A stretch of 64,000 bases of DNA from Denitromonas sp. (GCF_034676725.1 NZ_JAUCBR010000004.1:2370001-2434000); one strand, 5' to 3'. Counted from the stretch's first letter, positions 27,191 through 36,098 are shown. A program made the numbers and translations. Notes: generated from the sequence alone by a model not told the origin.

Positions 27191-28420
27191 ATGCATATCG
27201 ACCCTTTGCTATCAGTTCGCGAATTGTGCAAACACTTTGGTGTTTGCAGAAATACGATTACCAACTGGCGAAACAAATACCGATTTCCTAGCGCTATCAG
27301 GGTCGGGCCGCGAATGGTCAGATTTCCATTGTCTGAGGTGCTGGCTTGGGAGGCCTGTCGTAGCGGATCTACCCCTCTTGGTGAACCTACGGATAACTCG
27401 ATCGATGAAGTTCGTGAACCTACGGGTGCCTCGACTGATGAATTTCGCCCGGGTAGCCTTACGTCCGCTCGCGAACGCTTTAGTTTTTTTGATCGGCTGG
27501 CTTTGCTCGACTTTGTCGGAGAAGTGGGCGGGCCGAAACGCATTGCAACATGTCTGACGCAGCGCGTGAGCAAAGCGATAGCTCCCGCGCTTCACTACCG
27601 GCCGAATGGTGCAGAGACAAACCTTTTTTTGACCGGGCTTCGCCGATGTGAATCTTGGGTTTGCCCCGTCTGCTCTGATGGCAAGGCCCGCGTCCTCAGA
27701 TCGCGCATTCAGAAGACAGTGGTGGAGATGCGCGCGTCGAGTGGTAAGGCTGTGCTGATGACGTTGTCGATGCGGCATGATGTACAGGATTCATTGCGTT
27801 GCCTCCTCAGCAAAATTACTAAGGCATGGAAGCGTTTTTCAGTGGCGCCAGTCGTTCGTTCGCTCAAAAAGACGAATCATCTTAAAATGTGGGCATGGGT
27901 AATTGAATTGGAGCACGGCCCATCGGGTTGGCATCCACATTTGCACGCACTTGCAACTGTTGCTGATGACGACGCAGATGTCACGTGTGTGCTGCAGGCC
28001 GAATGGTGTGATGCGCTGTCAAGGGTGGGGGGGGATGCCACCATTGAAGCTGGTTGTCTGATTACATCTGTGCGTGACAATGTCGCAGACTATTTAACAA
28101 AGCAATGGAGTAAGAGGGCAAAGTCTGCCTCCAGGCGCACACCACTGCAACTTGGTGGGGACGCGATGGTGAATCCAGCGGATGAAAAAAGTCGCCGTTT
28201 GTATCGCGAATTCATGGATGCGATGTCGGCCGATGTCAGCAACCTCCGGTCCTTCTGGCTCAATTCGAATTCTACGAAAGATGAGTTTACACTCGCTACC
28301 GATAAAATGACGCCCGGAGCGAAAGGGTATAAAGAACGTGTGCTGACCTACGATGAGGTTCTGCAACTCAGTCGATACCAAAAGAGAGTGACGGTATTGA
28401 AGACATGCCTGACGACGTGA
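27191..28420 (+). CDS. AlpA-like HTH fused to HUH rolling-circle replication initiator
   Basis: 409 residues. The N-terminus (LSVRELCKHFGVCRNTITNW, VRFPLSEVLAWE) looks like an AlpA/excisionase winged HTH. The rest is Rep-like: a Cys pair in CESWVCPVCSDGKA, the HUH motif in GWHPHLHALATV and the motif III region NVADYLTKQWSKRAK with Tyr and Lys. Rep proteins with this layout start rolling-circle replication. Here the gene gives the integrated element a replicon or mobilisation function. Its codon usage is clearly more AT-rich than the neighbouring chromosomal genes, consistent with foreign origin. Confidence 0.75.
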   Translation: MHIDPLLSVRELCKHFGVCRNTITNWRNKYRFPSAIRVGPRMVRFPLSEVLAWEACRSGSTPLGEPTDNSIDEVREPTGASTDEFRPGSLTSARERFSFFDRLALLDFVGEVGGPKRIATCLTQRVSKAIAPALHYRPNGAETNLFLTGLRRCESWVCPVCSDGKARVLRSRIQKTVVEMRASSGKAVLMTLSMRHDVQDSLRCLLSKITKAWKRFSVAPVVRSLKKTNHLKMWAWVIELEHGPSGWHPHLHALATVADDDADVTCVLQAEWCDALSRVGGDATIEAGCLITSVRDNVADYLTKQWSKRAKSASRRTPLQLGGDAMVNPADEKSRRLYREFMDAMSADVSNLRSFWLNSNSTKDEFTLATDKMTPGAKGYKERVLTYDEVLQLSRYQKRVTVLKTCLTT

Positions 28421-28453
28421 TTATTCCAGTGATTCCATAGCTTTGTTTGCATC

Positions 28454-28483
28454 TGCTGATATCAGCAAAGGGGCGGGAGCCCC
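28454..28483. terminator. Palindrome plus hairpin between convergent genes
   Basis: A perfect 14-bp palindrome tgctgatatcagca (28454-28467) is followed by the short hairpin ggggc-ggga-gcccc (28470-28483). It lies between the Rep gene stop and the convergent gene ending at 28501. It could terminate both. A replication or nick site for the Rep protein is an alternative. Confidence 0.4.
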
Positions 28484-28500
28484 CTTCGGCTTTGTTTGCG

Positions 28501-29052
28501 TCAGCTGTCGCTGCTTGTTGGTTGGAGAACTTCGCTCCAGGTGCTTTCGAAGGCAGGACCCATTGTGTCCGGATCGTAGATCAAAGCATTTTGGCACCAA
28601 AACTTCAGGCACTGATAAAAATGCTCTGGCCCGCTGATACTTTTGTCCCAGGGTTCTTTCTGAGCGAGGTTCCCGATCCAGCAGGTGATCAGAGCATAGT
28701 GGCCCGGCTTCAGCCGCTTTGCAACGATGACAACGCCGCTTGTCTCATCGCCTTCGGTCACGTCGACAACCACGCGCGATGGACGAGCCCGCCCCGTGCG
28801 TGTGGCAAACATCATGGGCGTGGCGGTCGAACCGGGATCAGTTTCGACTCGCGATTTGCGGCCAACAGTTCGACCCATATCGATTTCAATTTCCGCGAAT
28901 GGAAGGTTTCCAATGCGGGCTTTACTAATCGCTTCTACAAGGATCGAAGACACATCCGGATGAGCTTTGAGATGCTGTGTGCTGCGCCCATTAATTTCAA
29001 TGATACTGCCGCAGGCAGAACGGAACTTTCCTTGTGGAATGACCTCGGTCAT
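28501..29052 (-). CDS. Island protein of unknown function
   Basis: 183 residues, soluble, no signal peptide. Features: CGSIIEINGRSTQHLKAHPD near the start, a beta-rich centre (VVVDVTEGDETSGVVIVAKRL, HYALITCWIGNLAQKEPWD) and a C-terminal MGPAFESTWSEVL. I do not recognise the family. It is convergent with the Rep gene, and AT-rich upstream sequence (29060-29130) may hold its promoter. It probably belongs to the mobile element. Confidence 0.65.
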   Translation of the reverse strand: MTEVIPQGKFRSACGSIIEINGRSTQHLKAHPDVSSILVEAISKARIGNLPFAEIEIDMGRTVGRKSRVETDPGSTATPMMFATRTGRARPSRVVVDVTEGDETSGVVIVAKRLKPGHYALITCWIGNLAQKEPWDKSISGPEHFYQCLKFWCQNALIYDPDTMGPAFESTWSEVLQPTSSDS

Positions 29053-29131
29053 TGCTGCTTTCCTTTAAGAGTTACGTTGAAAATCGATATTCTACGCACA
29101 AATTCAAATACTGCATTCTTGTAAGGTGGCC

Positions 29132-29442
29132 TTAAAACGCGCGCCGGTCGGTGGTCATGAAATCGGCAATATAAACGGAATGGGCTGTGGCTTTGATGGA
29201 CCAAACTTTACTGCTCGGCCACGGTTGTCGAACGGTAGCTCGTGCTTGCGCGTGTAGGATGACTTGATAGCGATTCGCTCTCCCACACGCATGGAGCGAA
29301 CCACATCGAGCAGCTTGTCGTCGTATCCGTTCTCCCAGATGCCCTCCGACAGAAAGCGGGTCGTCTGGTTGTCGGTGCCGCCGTAGCTGGCGCCCACAAA
29401 CCACGTCATGCCTGAATCGATGCTGCCCGTCGTTTCGTTCAT
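29132..29442 (-). pseudogene. Remnant of McrB-like restriction protein N-terminus
   Basis: The first 74 residues (MTWFVGASYGGTDNQTTRFL, WENGYDDKLLDVVRSMRVGE, IAIKSSYTRKHELPFDNRGRAV) match the N-terminal recognition domain of McrB-type AAA proteins. After this the frame breaks, and the expected continuation VWSIKATA appears in another frame before both end. No AAA ATPase domain follows. It lies 10 bp downstream of the truncated hsdR gene on the same strand, so an immigration-control locus has been cut down here. Confidence 0.7.
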
Positions 29443-29452
29443 CCCTTACTTC

Positions 29453-31468
29453 TCAGTAGTACTGCCGGATGTAGCTGAAGGCCTTCTCGAATAGCTCCTC
29501 ATCCGCATGCAGCGTGTATTTGAACAGCGCCTTGCGAAGTGCTTTCTTCACCTCGCGCTCACCGGCCTGGGTGCCTTGCCAGCCCGGAAAGCGCACCAGA
29601 CGCACGATTTCGTCGATATCCGTCACCACGCGCTCGACAATGATCGGCGTTTCGGCCGTTTTCACCTCGTTGAACAGCGCCGTCAGCGCCGCCTTGCCGC
29701 GATCTTCGTCTTCTTCAGGCGGCGTCTCTCTCTCTGCCTGAAGCGTCTCCTTGGCGATTTCCAGCAATTGCTTCAGAAATTCCACGCTGTTGATCTGGCC
29801 CGATTCGAAGCGGTCCTTGAGGGCATCGAGCCGTTCGGACAACTGCTTGAACTTAGGATTTCCACTATGGCTGCGCAGGCGGCGCTTGAGCTTGATCTCG
29901 ATTTCCCTGGCCTTCTTCGGATCAGGGTTCGACAGCACAGCCTCCAGAAGATCGGCGTCCAGCACCAAGGTGTCGAGATCGTCGCGTACCGCATCCACAT
30001 GCACGTTCTGGTGGATCAACTCGATGGTTTTCGCCCCCAGCGAATGCCAGATCAGCTTGCCGTGGCCGCTGGACGGCTGCACCGACTGGTACACCTGCGA
30101 CAGCCACTTGTAGTCCTTCTCGAAAGGGCCCAGCACCGTGTCGGGTGACAGCGCTTCCCAGATCTTGTTGAGTACGCTGAACTCTGCAGCAAAGTTATCG
30201 CGTACCTCGCTAGTTGGCAGGCAGTCTTGCGCGGCGCTTAATCCTTCGTAGCCTTGCTGGGTGCGATCAATGCCAGCAAAGAACGCCAGGCACTTCTGCA
30301 TGGCTTCGGGTAGCTTGTCCTTCAGCTCCTGGATGTTGCTGACCACCTGCTTGACGCTCTGGTCGTCAAACTCCAGCGCCGCCGCCACGTCATCGAAGAT
30401 GCCGAGATAATCCACGATCAGGCCGTGGGTCTTCTGCTCGGAGTAGGTGCGATTCACTCGGCAGATGGCCTGCAGCAGCGTGTGGTCGCGCAATGGCTTG
30501 TCCAGGTACATCGCCTGCAGGATGGGCGCATCAAAGCCGGTCAGCAGCTTGGCGGTGACGATGATCAGCTTCAGCGGATCGGCGGGGTCACGGAATCGAT
30601 CCAGCAGCCGTTCCTCTTCGTCTCGCGAACGGTCGTATACGGCGTATTCCGGATGTTCTTTCTTGTCGGACGCCTGCACCGACATGACGATCTCCGTGGC
30701 CTCCGGTGGCAGCAGCGTGTCCAGTTCTGCCTTGAACAGCAGGCAGGACTCCCGGTCGAAGGTGACGATCTGGCCTTTGAAGCCGTTGGGTTCCACCTTG
30801 GTCTGGAAGTGCTCGACGATGTCTTCGCAGATTTTGCGAACGCGCTCGGGCGTCTTCACCAGCACTGCCATCTTGGCGGCGGTCTTGGCGAGGTTATCCT
30901 TGTCCAGATCTGAGAGGCCGCCGGTCAGGTCCTTGTAGGCAGCATCCAGCGCCGCCTTGTCGATGTGCAAGTCGATCAGGCGCGGCTCGAAGTGCAGCTT
31001 TAGCGTGGCGCCGTCGCGGATCGATTCCTCGAAGCCATATCGGCTCATGTAGCCTTTCTCGTCCTCGTCGGCACCAAAGGCGTAGAAGGTGTTGCGGTCG
31101 GCGCGGTTGATCGGCGTGCCGGTCAGGCCGAACAGGAACGCGTTGGGCAGCGCCTCGCGCATCTTGCGGCCCAGGTCGCCTTCCTGGCTTCGGTGGGCTT
31201 CGTCCACCAGCGCAATGATGTTGCTGCGGTCGTTCAGGCTGCCCGTGGCCTCGCCGAACTTGAAGATTGTGGTGATGATGATCTTGCGCACGTCCTGCGC
31301 CAGCAACTGCTGCAATTTCTCGCGGGTGTCGGCCTTTTCCAGGTTGGGTATGTCCGCCCCGGTGAAGGTGCCGGTGATCTGGCTGTCCAGATCGATCCGG
31401 TCCACCACGATCAGCACCGTGGGGTTCTTCAGGCCAGCATGCATGCGCAGCTTCTGCGCGGCGAACAC
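29453..31468 (-). pseudogene. hsdR: Truncated type I restriction enzyme R subunit (HsdR), C-terminal part
   Basis: 671 residues remain of about 1000. The frame begins at FAAQKLRMHAGLKNPTVLIV, just after where the Walker A motif should be. The N-terminal endonuclease domain and motif I are missing. Retained parts are the helicase DEAH-like box (IIALVDEAHRSQEGDL), motif III (LFGLTGTPINRAD), RecA-like domain 2 (AKLLTGFDAPILQAMY) and the C-terminal helical domain. No hsdM or hsdS is present. Sequence abruptly changes at about 31469 into unrelated DNA upstream of the next gene, so this is a recombination scar. Confidence 0.85.
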
Positions 31469-31627
31469 GCGAGGCCTCTGAGAGTGACTCGACGCTCAGT
31501 GCGGCGACCACAACCGAAACCCACGCTCGCGCTGCAGAGCCAGCCGAACAGATCTCCCCCGCAACACGCCGCAGCCTCCGCCGGCACGCGTGGCTGAAAA
31601 CAACAAACGAGGTTGAGGATGGCAATC

Positions 31628-32350
31628 ATGTCTAAGACAAAACTGCCCCGCAGGCTGCACGTGGTCTCTGGAAAAGGGGGTGTAGGCAAATCGATGTTCT
31701 GCCGGGCGTTGGCGTGGTGCTGGGGTAGCATTCACGGTGAGTTCGTTGCCTTTGATGCGGACGCATCCAACGCGACCTTGGCACGGTTCCTCCCCAACAC
31801 GACTGTTGTCGACGTCGATGGAGACGGCCGCATCGGCGCCTGGTTTGAACGCGTGGTCATGCCACCGCTGATTGCCGGAGACACCCGGCGTGTTCTGCTC
31901 GACCTTGGTTCCGGCGCAGAGCGGTTGTTCCGCGGCTGGGCGAGCAGCAACGAGGCGCCAGCCCTGTTGCGCGAGATGGGGGTCGAGATCACTGTCTGGC
32001 ACCTCCTGGACCCCAGTCTGGATTCCATCTCTCCGTTGCTGGACACCGTCTCGGCGCTGCCCGACGTGGAGCACGCGATCGTCCTCAACCTGGGTTTGGC
32101 AAAAGGTATCCATACCTACGACCCAATGGGTGCATTTGCCGCCATCCAGGCCGAACCGGAGTTTCAGGAGGTGACCCGGGGGCGCCCGGTGCTGAAAATG
32201 GCGCCACTGCTCGAAGCCGGTCGAATCGAACAGGACGACGTAACGTTCGAGGTAGCGGTCTCGGATAAGAGCCCGTTGTATCTCTTTGAGCGGATGCGCG
32301 TCTATCGCTGGCTGCACGACATGCGCAGCGAACTGGCGCCATGGGTATGA
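31628..32350 (+). CDS. MobD/StbB/TraL-like P-loop ATPase
   Basis: 240 residues from ATG 31628, supported by GAGG at 31615-31618 (TTG 31613 and ATG 31619 are alternatives). The deviant Walker A is VSGKGGVGKSM, and switch regions are FDADASNATLARFLP and RVLLDLGSGAERLF. The sequence resembles the plasmid ParA-like ATPases that accompany mobilisation or stability genes (StbB, TraL, MobD) more than chromosomal ParA. It overlaps the small membrane protein downstream by 4 nt. It faces away from the hsdR fragment. Confidence 0.75.
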   Translation: MSKTKLPRRLHVVSGKGGVGKSMFCRALAWCWGSIHGEFVAFDADASNATLARFLPNTTVVDVDGDGRIGAWFERVVMPPLIAGDTRRVLLDLGSGAERLFRGWASSNEAPALLREMGVEITVWHLLDPSLDSISPLLDTVSALPDVEHAIVLNLGLAKGIHTYDPMGAFAAIQAEPEFQEVTRGRPVLKMAPLLEAGRIEQDDVTFEVAVSDKSPLYLFERMRVYRWLHDMRSELAPWV

Positions 32351-32727
32351 AAACAATGTTTGCCCCTCTGCGTGACGTCTGGACCGGCTGGTGGCGCTGC
32401 CACAAAACCTGGCGGCGGCTGCGCCGCCAGCTTGACCGGGCAGGAGTGAGCAACTATGACCCGTTGTACCCGCTGATTGTCGAAATCGGACTGGTGCCGG
32501 CAAGACTGGGACGCATTCTGGTTCTGGCTGTTGTGGCGGGCAGTGTCGTGTTGTTTGGCTTGTGGGGAGCCAGTGTAAGCAGGCTTGCGAGCGACGGCAT
32601 CACGGTTGTTGCCGGGGCAAACGGCAAGCGGCTCATCATCATCGAAGCGCCGAAGGGTGGCCGGTGGTTGCACTGCTCGTCGAATGGGCACGTGTGTTTT
32701 GAGCTCAATGCGTCAGATCAAAACTAA
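32347..32727 (+). CDS. Small inner-membrane protein, partner of the ATPase
   Basis: 126 residues. A basic N-terminal region (CHKTWRRLRRQLDRAG) is followed by one strong TM helix (ILVLAVVAGSVVLFGLWGASV) and a ~55-residue extracytoplasmic tail with two Cys (GRWLHCSSNGHVCFELN). The ATGA overlap with the ATPase gene suggests a membrane-bound partner, as in some mobilisation or entry-exclusion gene pairs. No family recognised. Confidence 0.65.
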   Translation: MKTMFAPLRDVWTGWWRCHKTWRRLRRQLDRAGVSNYDPLYPLIVEIGLVPARLGRILVLAVVAGSVVLFGLWGASVSRLASDGITVVAGANGKRLIIIEAPKGGRWLHCSSNGHVCFELNASDQN

Positions 32728-32883
32728 TTTTGCGTAACGTTTGTTTTGTGTCGCTATCGGATACCTCTGACACATCGACTGGGCACGGCGGCTCGACACA
32801 CCAATCTCTCGGCGTAGCGGCGAAATATTTGGAGAAAATCAGCCGCGAGCGGGGCTATGCATGGCTCGAGTCGGTCCGGTCGC

Positions 32884-33053
32884 AAGGTGCGTTTGGACGG
32901 CGCAGGTGCGCCGTGGTGCAGAGCAAAAAACCGGAGGGACGCGCCATGCTGGCAAGTCCAGACGTCGCCGTAGCACAAGTCGCTCAGCGACTCGGCACCA
33001 CTATGCCGGCGTTTTACGGCAACCTTGACCGCTGGCCAAACGGGACAGGCTAA
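32884..33053 (+). pseudogene. Remnant of serine-recombinase C-terminal HTH
   Basis: A ~55-residue stretch (FGRRRCAVV, then MLASPDVAVAQVAQRLGTTM, then PAFYGNLDRWPNG) resembles the DNA-binding tail of resolvases/invertases (pattern GR+, M-L-x-D-P-x-x-(T/S)-V-A-Q-V-A). No catalytic domain precedes it; the upstream codons of this frame are unrelated. Short and degenerate. Confidence 0.4.
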
Positions 33054-33119
33054 GTCTCTTGCTCATCAGATAGGGAGCCTACACTCTAATTGAACCGTGC
33101 CGAGGTTCGCGGTACCCGA

Positions 33120-33452
33120 TCAAGCCGGTGTCGGCCCACCCCTCGCCGCAGCCCTCTGCCTTTCTTTACTCCGCCGACTCGACTTGCCCCTGAGGATCTT
33201 CATCGGGCTGATCCAAATTTCCGCCGCCAGCGCCTGCAGCCAGTAGGTGCACTCAAGAGCGCGAACCACCTTGACCAGCGTTCGCACGCTGGGGCCTTTG
33301 CCGCCCTCAAGGTTTTTCAGGGCGCCGACGATGATGCCGGCCTTGCTCGCTAGATCCGTTTGAGCGACATTTTTCTGCAGCCGCACGCGCTGCACTTGTT
33401 CGCCCAGGTACTCGATCCAGTTGTCAGTGCTTGCGTGCCGCGCAACGGTCAT
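33120..33452 (-). CDS. XRE-family helix-turn-helix regulator
   Basis: 110 residues. The HTH_3 domain reads VRLQKNVAQTDLASKAGIIV, GALKNLEGGKGPSVRTLVKV, VRALECTYWLQALA, followed by a basic tail (RGKSSRRSKERQRAAARG). It is the last gene of the leftward arm of the phosphoesterase/HAD cassette, 10 bp after the second metallophosphoesterase. It is a good candidate for the local regulator or an antitoxin-type component. Confidence 0.8.
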   Translation of the reverse strand: MTVARHASTDNWIEYLGEQVQRVRLQKNVAQTDLASKAGIIVGALKNLEGGKGPSVRTLVKVVRALECTYWLQALAAEIWISPMKILRGKSSRRSKERQRAAARGGPTPA

Positions 33453-33462
33453 GATTGTGTCC

Positions 33463-34164
33463 TTAGCTGCCGATTTCGTCAGCAGTGGCCAGATATGTAG
33501 CCGCTGCGCCGACGGCGCGCACCCGGTAGCCAAGCCGCGCCACGGCGCCGGCGTACTCTTCGTGGTTGTGGTGATGGCCGTGCACATGCAGGCGCACGCC
33601 CAGGGCGCGGCCCAGTTCATCGAGGGCCGGCCAGCCGTGCCGATGCACGCTCGGCGCCTCATGGGTTACCAGTACATCGGCCCGCTGCCGGGCGAGCGCT
33701 TGCCAGTCAGCCGGGAAAATCGTGCTCAGGTGTAGCCGCTCTTGTGATGATCGCCCGGCCGGCGCCGGCGAGTTTCGGCGACGGCCTCGGCCTTTCATGT
33801 CGCGCATGAGATCCCGGTAAGACTCAAAAAGGGGCGGGGCGGGCGGCGCCCAAACCTTGCCACGGAACACACCGCCGAGACCGGCGACGCGCAGGCCGGC
33901 GATGGTCACCACCCGGCCATGCAGGTTCCGGTCGGCGAGTGGGCCATCAAACAGGTGCGCCGTGAAACGCTCTTCGTCCGTGTCGTGGTTGCCCGGAATC
34001 CACCACAGCTCAGTCAGATCCAGCACCTCGGCCAGCTCGACGTGCAGGGGCCGGCTGGCTTCCATGTCACCAAGCAGGATCACAGCCTCGGGCTGATGCG
34101 CCCGCACGGCTTCGGTGATTTGCTCAAAGAGTCCGTGCGGGTCACCGCAAAACAGGATCGACAC
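33463..34164 (-). CDS. Calcineurin-like metallophosphoesterase (second of pair)
   Basis: 233 residues. The dimetal motifs are complete: GDPHG (motif I, D-x-H), LLGDME (II), PGNHDTDEE (III), VTHEAPS (IV) and HVHGHHHNHEEY (V). The insert GRGRRRNSPAPAGRSS is basic and flexible. Substrate unknown; the family includes nucleotide and nucleic-acid phosphodiesterases. It starts right at the stop of the other phosphoesterase, in the order HAD-ZnR-MPE-MPE-XRE. Confidence 0.88.
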   Translation of the reverse strand: MSILFCGDPHGLFEQITEAVRAHQPEAVILLGDMEASRPLHVELAEVLDLTELWWIPGNHDTDEERFTAHLFDGPLADRNLHGRVVTIAGLRVAGLGGVFRGKVWAPPAPPLFESYRDLMRDMKGRGRRRNSPAPAGRSSQERLHLSTIFPADWQALARQRADVLVTHEAPSVHRHGWPALDELGRALGVRLHVHGHHHNHEEYAGAVARLGYRVRAVGAAATYLATADEIGS

Positions 34165-34959
34165 CTAAACCTCCAGCACCAAATCCGGATCAAACCCGGT
34201 GTCCTGTTCGCGCGGGTAGCCGCGCGGGTTGGCGACCACCCGCGTCTTGCCGATCAGATAATCAGCGTGGCTGTGGGTGTGCCCATGCAGCCAGAGTGCC
34301 GGCTGGTGGCGCTCGATGAACGCATCCAAGTCGCTGGCAAAAGCCGCTGAAATGATGTTGTCGCGGAAACGCTCCGGCACGGATTGTATCGAGGGCAGGT
34401 GATGTGTCACAACCACCGTCTGGCCGTCAAATGGCTCAGACAAGCGCGCATCCAGCCACTTCAGCGATTGTTTATGCCATGCGGCCGTGTCGCCGGGGTG
34501 CAGCAGTTCGGGCCGCGCCGGGTGCTTGTCGCTCATGCGGATCAGCCGAAAATCATTCATGTAGAGGCCGGCCGCATCCATCGCCCGCTGCTTGGTTTCG
34601 CCCCCGCCGTACAGCCGGAAATCCGTCCACAACGTACAGCCGAGGAAACGCACGCCGCCGAGGATCACTGCGTCGTTTTCCAGAAAATGCACGCCCGGCA
34701 GATGCGCCGAGGCGTCGCGCATCTTGCGCAGCATCGAGGGCAGGCGCTCGCCGTAATACTCGTGATTGCCGGCCACGCACACGACTTCGATCCCGTGTTG
34801 CTGCGCGATGCTGCGCGCGATCTCATCAACGCCGTATGGCGCAGAGTGGATATCGCCGGCCAGCACCAACACCTCGCACTGCGACGAAATGTCGTCAGGG
34901 ATCGTCCAGCCGTTGCCGCTGAATTCAAAGTGCAGATCGCTTTGCAGCGCGATTTTCAT
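34165..34959 (-). CDS. Calcineurin-like metallophosphoesterase (first of pair)
   Basis: 264 residues. Motifs: SDLHFEF (I), LAGDIHS (II), AGNHEYYGERLP (III), VVTHHLPS (IV) and LHGHTHSHADY (V), all metal ligands present. It differs clearly from its neighbour (33463-34164), so this is not a recent duplication. It overlaps the zinc-ribbon protein gene by 4 nt. No signal peptide, hence cytoplasmic. Confidence 0.88.
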   Translation of the reverse strand: MKIALQSDLHFEFSGNGWTIPDDISSQCEVLVLAGDIHSAPYGVDEIARSIAQQHGIEVVCVAGNHEYYGERLPSMLRKMRDASAHLPGVHFLENDAVILGGVRFLGCTLWTDFRLYGGGETKQRAMDAAGLYMNDFRLIRMSDKHPARPELLHPGDTAAWHKQSLKWLDARLSEPFDGQTVVVTHHLPSIQSVPERFRDNIISAAFASDLDAFIERHQPALWLHGHTHSHADYLIGKTRVVANPRGYPREQDTGFDPDLVLEV

Positions 34960-35537
34960 GGTCTCAGTGCTCCGGTTCCGGGGTCGGTGCGCGCTTGCAG
35001 CGCCGCGATCATGCGATCAAAGCCCTCGCGGCGCTCGGCAGCTTCGTCGGCTGGCTCGTTGTCATAGGTGTTAAATCGCATCTCTCCGGCGGCTTCGGCT
35101 TTGTCATAGTCGGGCAGGCCGTCTTCGCCCATCTCATCCTCGTCGTCATAGCCTTCGATCGGCAAAGCCTCTCGATTGGCGGCTTCAAAATGCTCGCAGC
35201 ACAGGATGCGGCGCCAGCCGCCAGCGTACAGCCGGCCGAGCTTGCCGCACTTCTCACAATGGCGATAAGCCAGCGATTCAGCCGCGCCGATCAACCCGCT
35301 GATGTAGCGGTCATGGCCGCGCAAATAGAACCTTAGTCCGCCGAATTTTTCCTTCACCTGGAGCACCTGCACGGTGAGGTTTCGAGCGCTCGCGCGCTCC
35401 ACGATCAGCGCCGATAAAGTATCGAGCAGGACAAACCAGCCCTCGCCACAGGAGATCCCATAGTCGAGGGTCGATTTGCCAGCCGCGTCCTTATAGATAG
35501 AGGGGTAGCGCTCGCGCAGGGTTTCGGTCATGCCCAT
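34956..35537 (-). CDS. Unknown protein with zinc-ribbon-like cysteines
   Basis: 193 residues. It has an N-terminal globular region (STLDYGISCGEGWFVLLDTL, VKEKFGGLRFYLRGHDRYI). A probable zinc site follows, built from CEKCGKLG and ILCCEHFE, then a strongly acidic linker (EGYDDEDEMGEDGLPDYD). I do not recognise a named family. The start at 35537 overlaps the HAD gene by 10 nt (ATG 35531 is an alternative). Its place inside the coupled cassette suggests it works with the phosphoesterases. Confidence 0.7.
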   Translation of the reverse strand: MGMTETLRERYPSIYKDAAGKSTLDYGISCGEGWFVLLDTLSALIVERASARNLTVQVLQVKEKFGGLRFYLRGHDRYISGLIGAAESLAYRHCEKCGKLGRLYAGGWRRILCCEHFEAANREALPIEGYDDEDEMGEDGLPDYDKAEAAGEMRFNTYDNEPADEAAERREGFDRMIAALQARTDPGTGALRP

Positions 35538-36010
35538 TGTTCAATCCTCCCGATCAGTTCATCAATTTTGCCTGGTTCGGCGAGGCCGAGATCCGGGTCG
35601 CAGCGCACCAGCCGGTGCCCGGCCTCTGCCGACCATCCGTCGGCGTCATCATCGATGGCAAGCCAGCGTGGCGTTTCATGGCGCAGGACGTGCCGGCTGA
35701 TCTGCCGGTAACGACTCATGGCCGCCCACTCGGCCCGATCAAAACTGCTGTGCCAGGTGGCGCCGGCCACGCGCTTGCGCAGCAGCTCGGGCAGATGACC
35801 GCGCGCCCGGTCGTAGCCGAGCACTTGCACCCACGACGTTGCAAGCACGAGCTGCACGCCAGGGTAGGGCGCCAGCGCTTCGATCAGCAGCGGCGCCCAC
35901 TGAAACAGGCTTGCGCCTTCGCGGCGCAGCTCGATTCCGGCCCCGGTGCGGTACGCGCAATCCGGGTGCAAAACGCCATCGAAATCGAGGTAGAGCCTGA
36001 TCGTCTGCAC
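35528..36010 (-). CDS. HAD-superfamily hydrolase (SAK-type HAD domain), leftward copy
   Basis: 160 residues from GTG 36010, chosen for AGGGG 9 nt upstream (a TTG at 36034 keeps the frame open). Motif I is LYLDFDGVLHP with both aspartates, motif II region LVLATSWVQVLG, and motif IV AIDDDADGW. It resembles the short HAD domain found in Swiss-Army-Knife RNA repair proteins. It shares much sequence with the HAD protein at 36119 (WAPLLIEALAP, RVAGAT, DLGLAEPGK). First gene of the leftward arm. Confidence 0.82.
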   Translation of the reverse strand: MQTIRLYLDFDGVLHPDCAYRTGAGIELRREGASLFQWAPLLIEALAPYPGVQLVLATSWVQVLGYDRARGHLPELLRKRVAGATWHSSFDRAEWAAMSRYRQISRHVLRHETPRWLAIDDDADGWSAEAGHRLVRCDPDLGLAEPGKIDELIGRIEQWA

Positions 36011-36041
36011 CGCAAAAACCCCTGTTGTCTGCAACTGTAAA

Positions 36042-36098
36042 CTAGTCTAGTCTAGTCGCGTGCATTTGTGTGTTTTCTCCGAGGTTCGGAAAAAACAC
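36042..36098. promoter_or_regulatory. Central divergent control region: CTAGT repeats and hairpin
   Basis: Between the two divergent HAD genes lie three direct CTAGT units (36042-36056). A long hairpin follows: gtgtttt-c-tccga-ggt-tcgga-a-aaaacac, 36070-36098, with 12 paired bases and one mismatch. It is AT-rich against a GC-rich background. It could be the shared operator or promoter of both arms, or an attenuating 5' leader of the rightward arm. Confidence 0.5.

Noticed and set aside
32730..32883. N-terminal part of the open frame before the recombinase remnant
   Set aside because: No similarity to recombinases and no good start signal; probably junction sequence.
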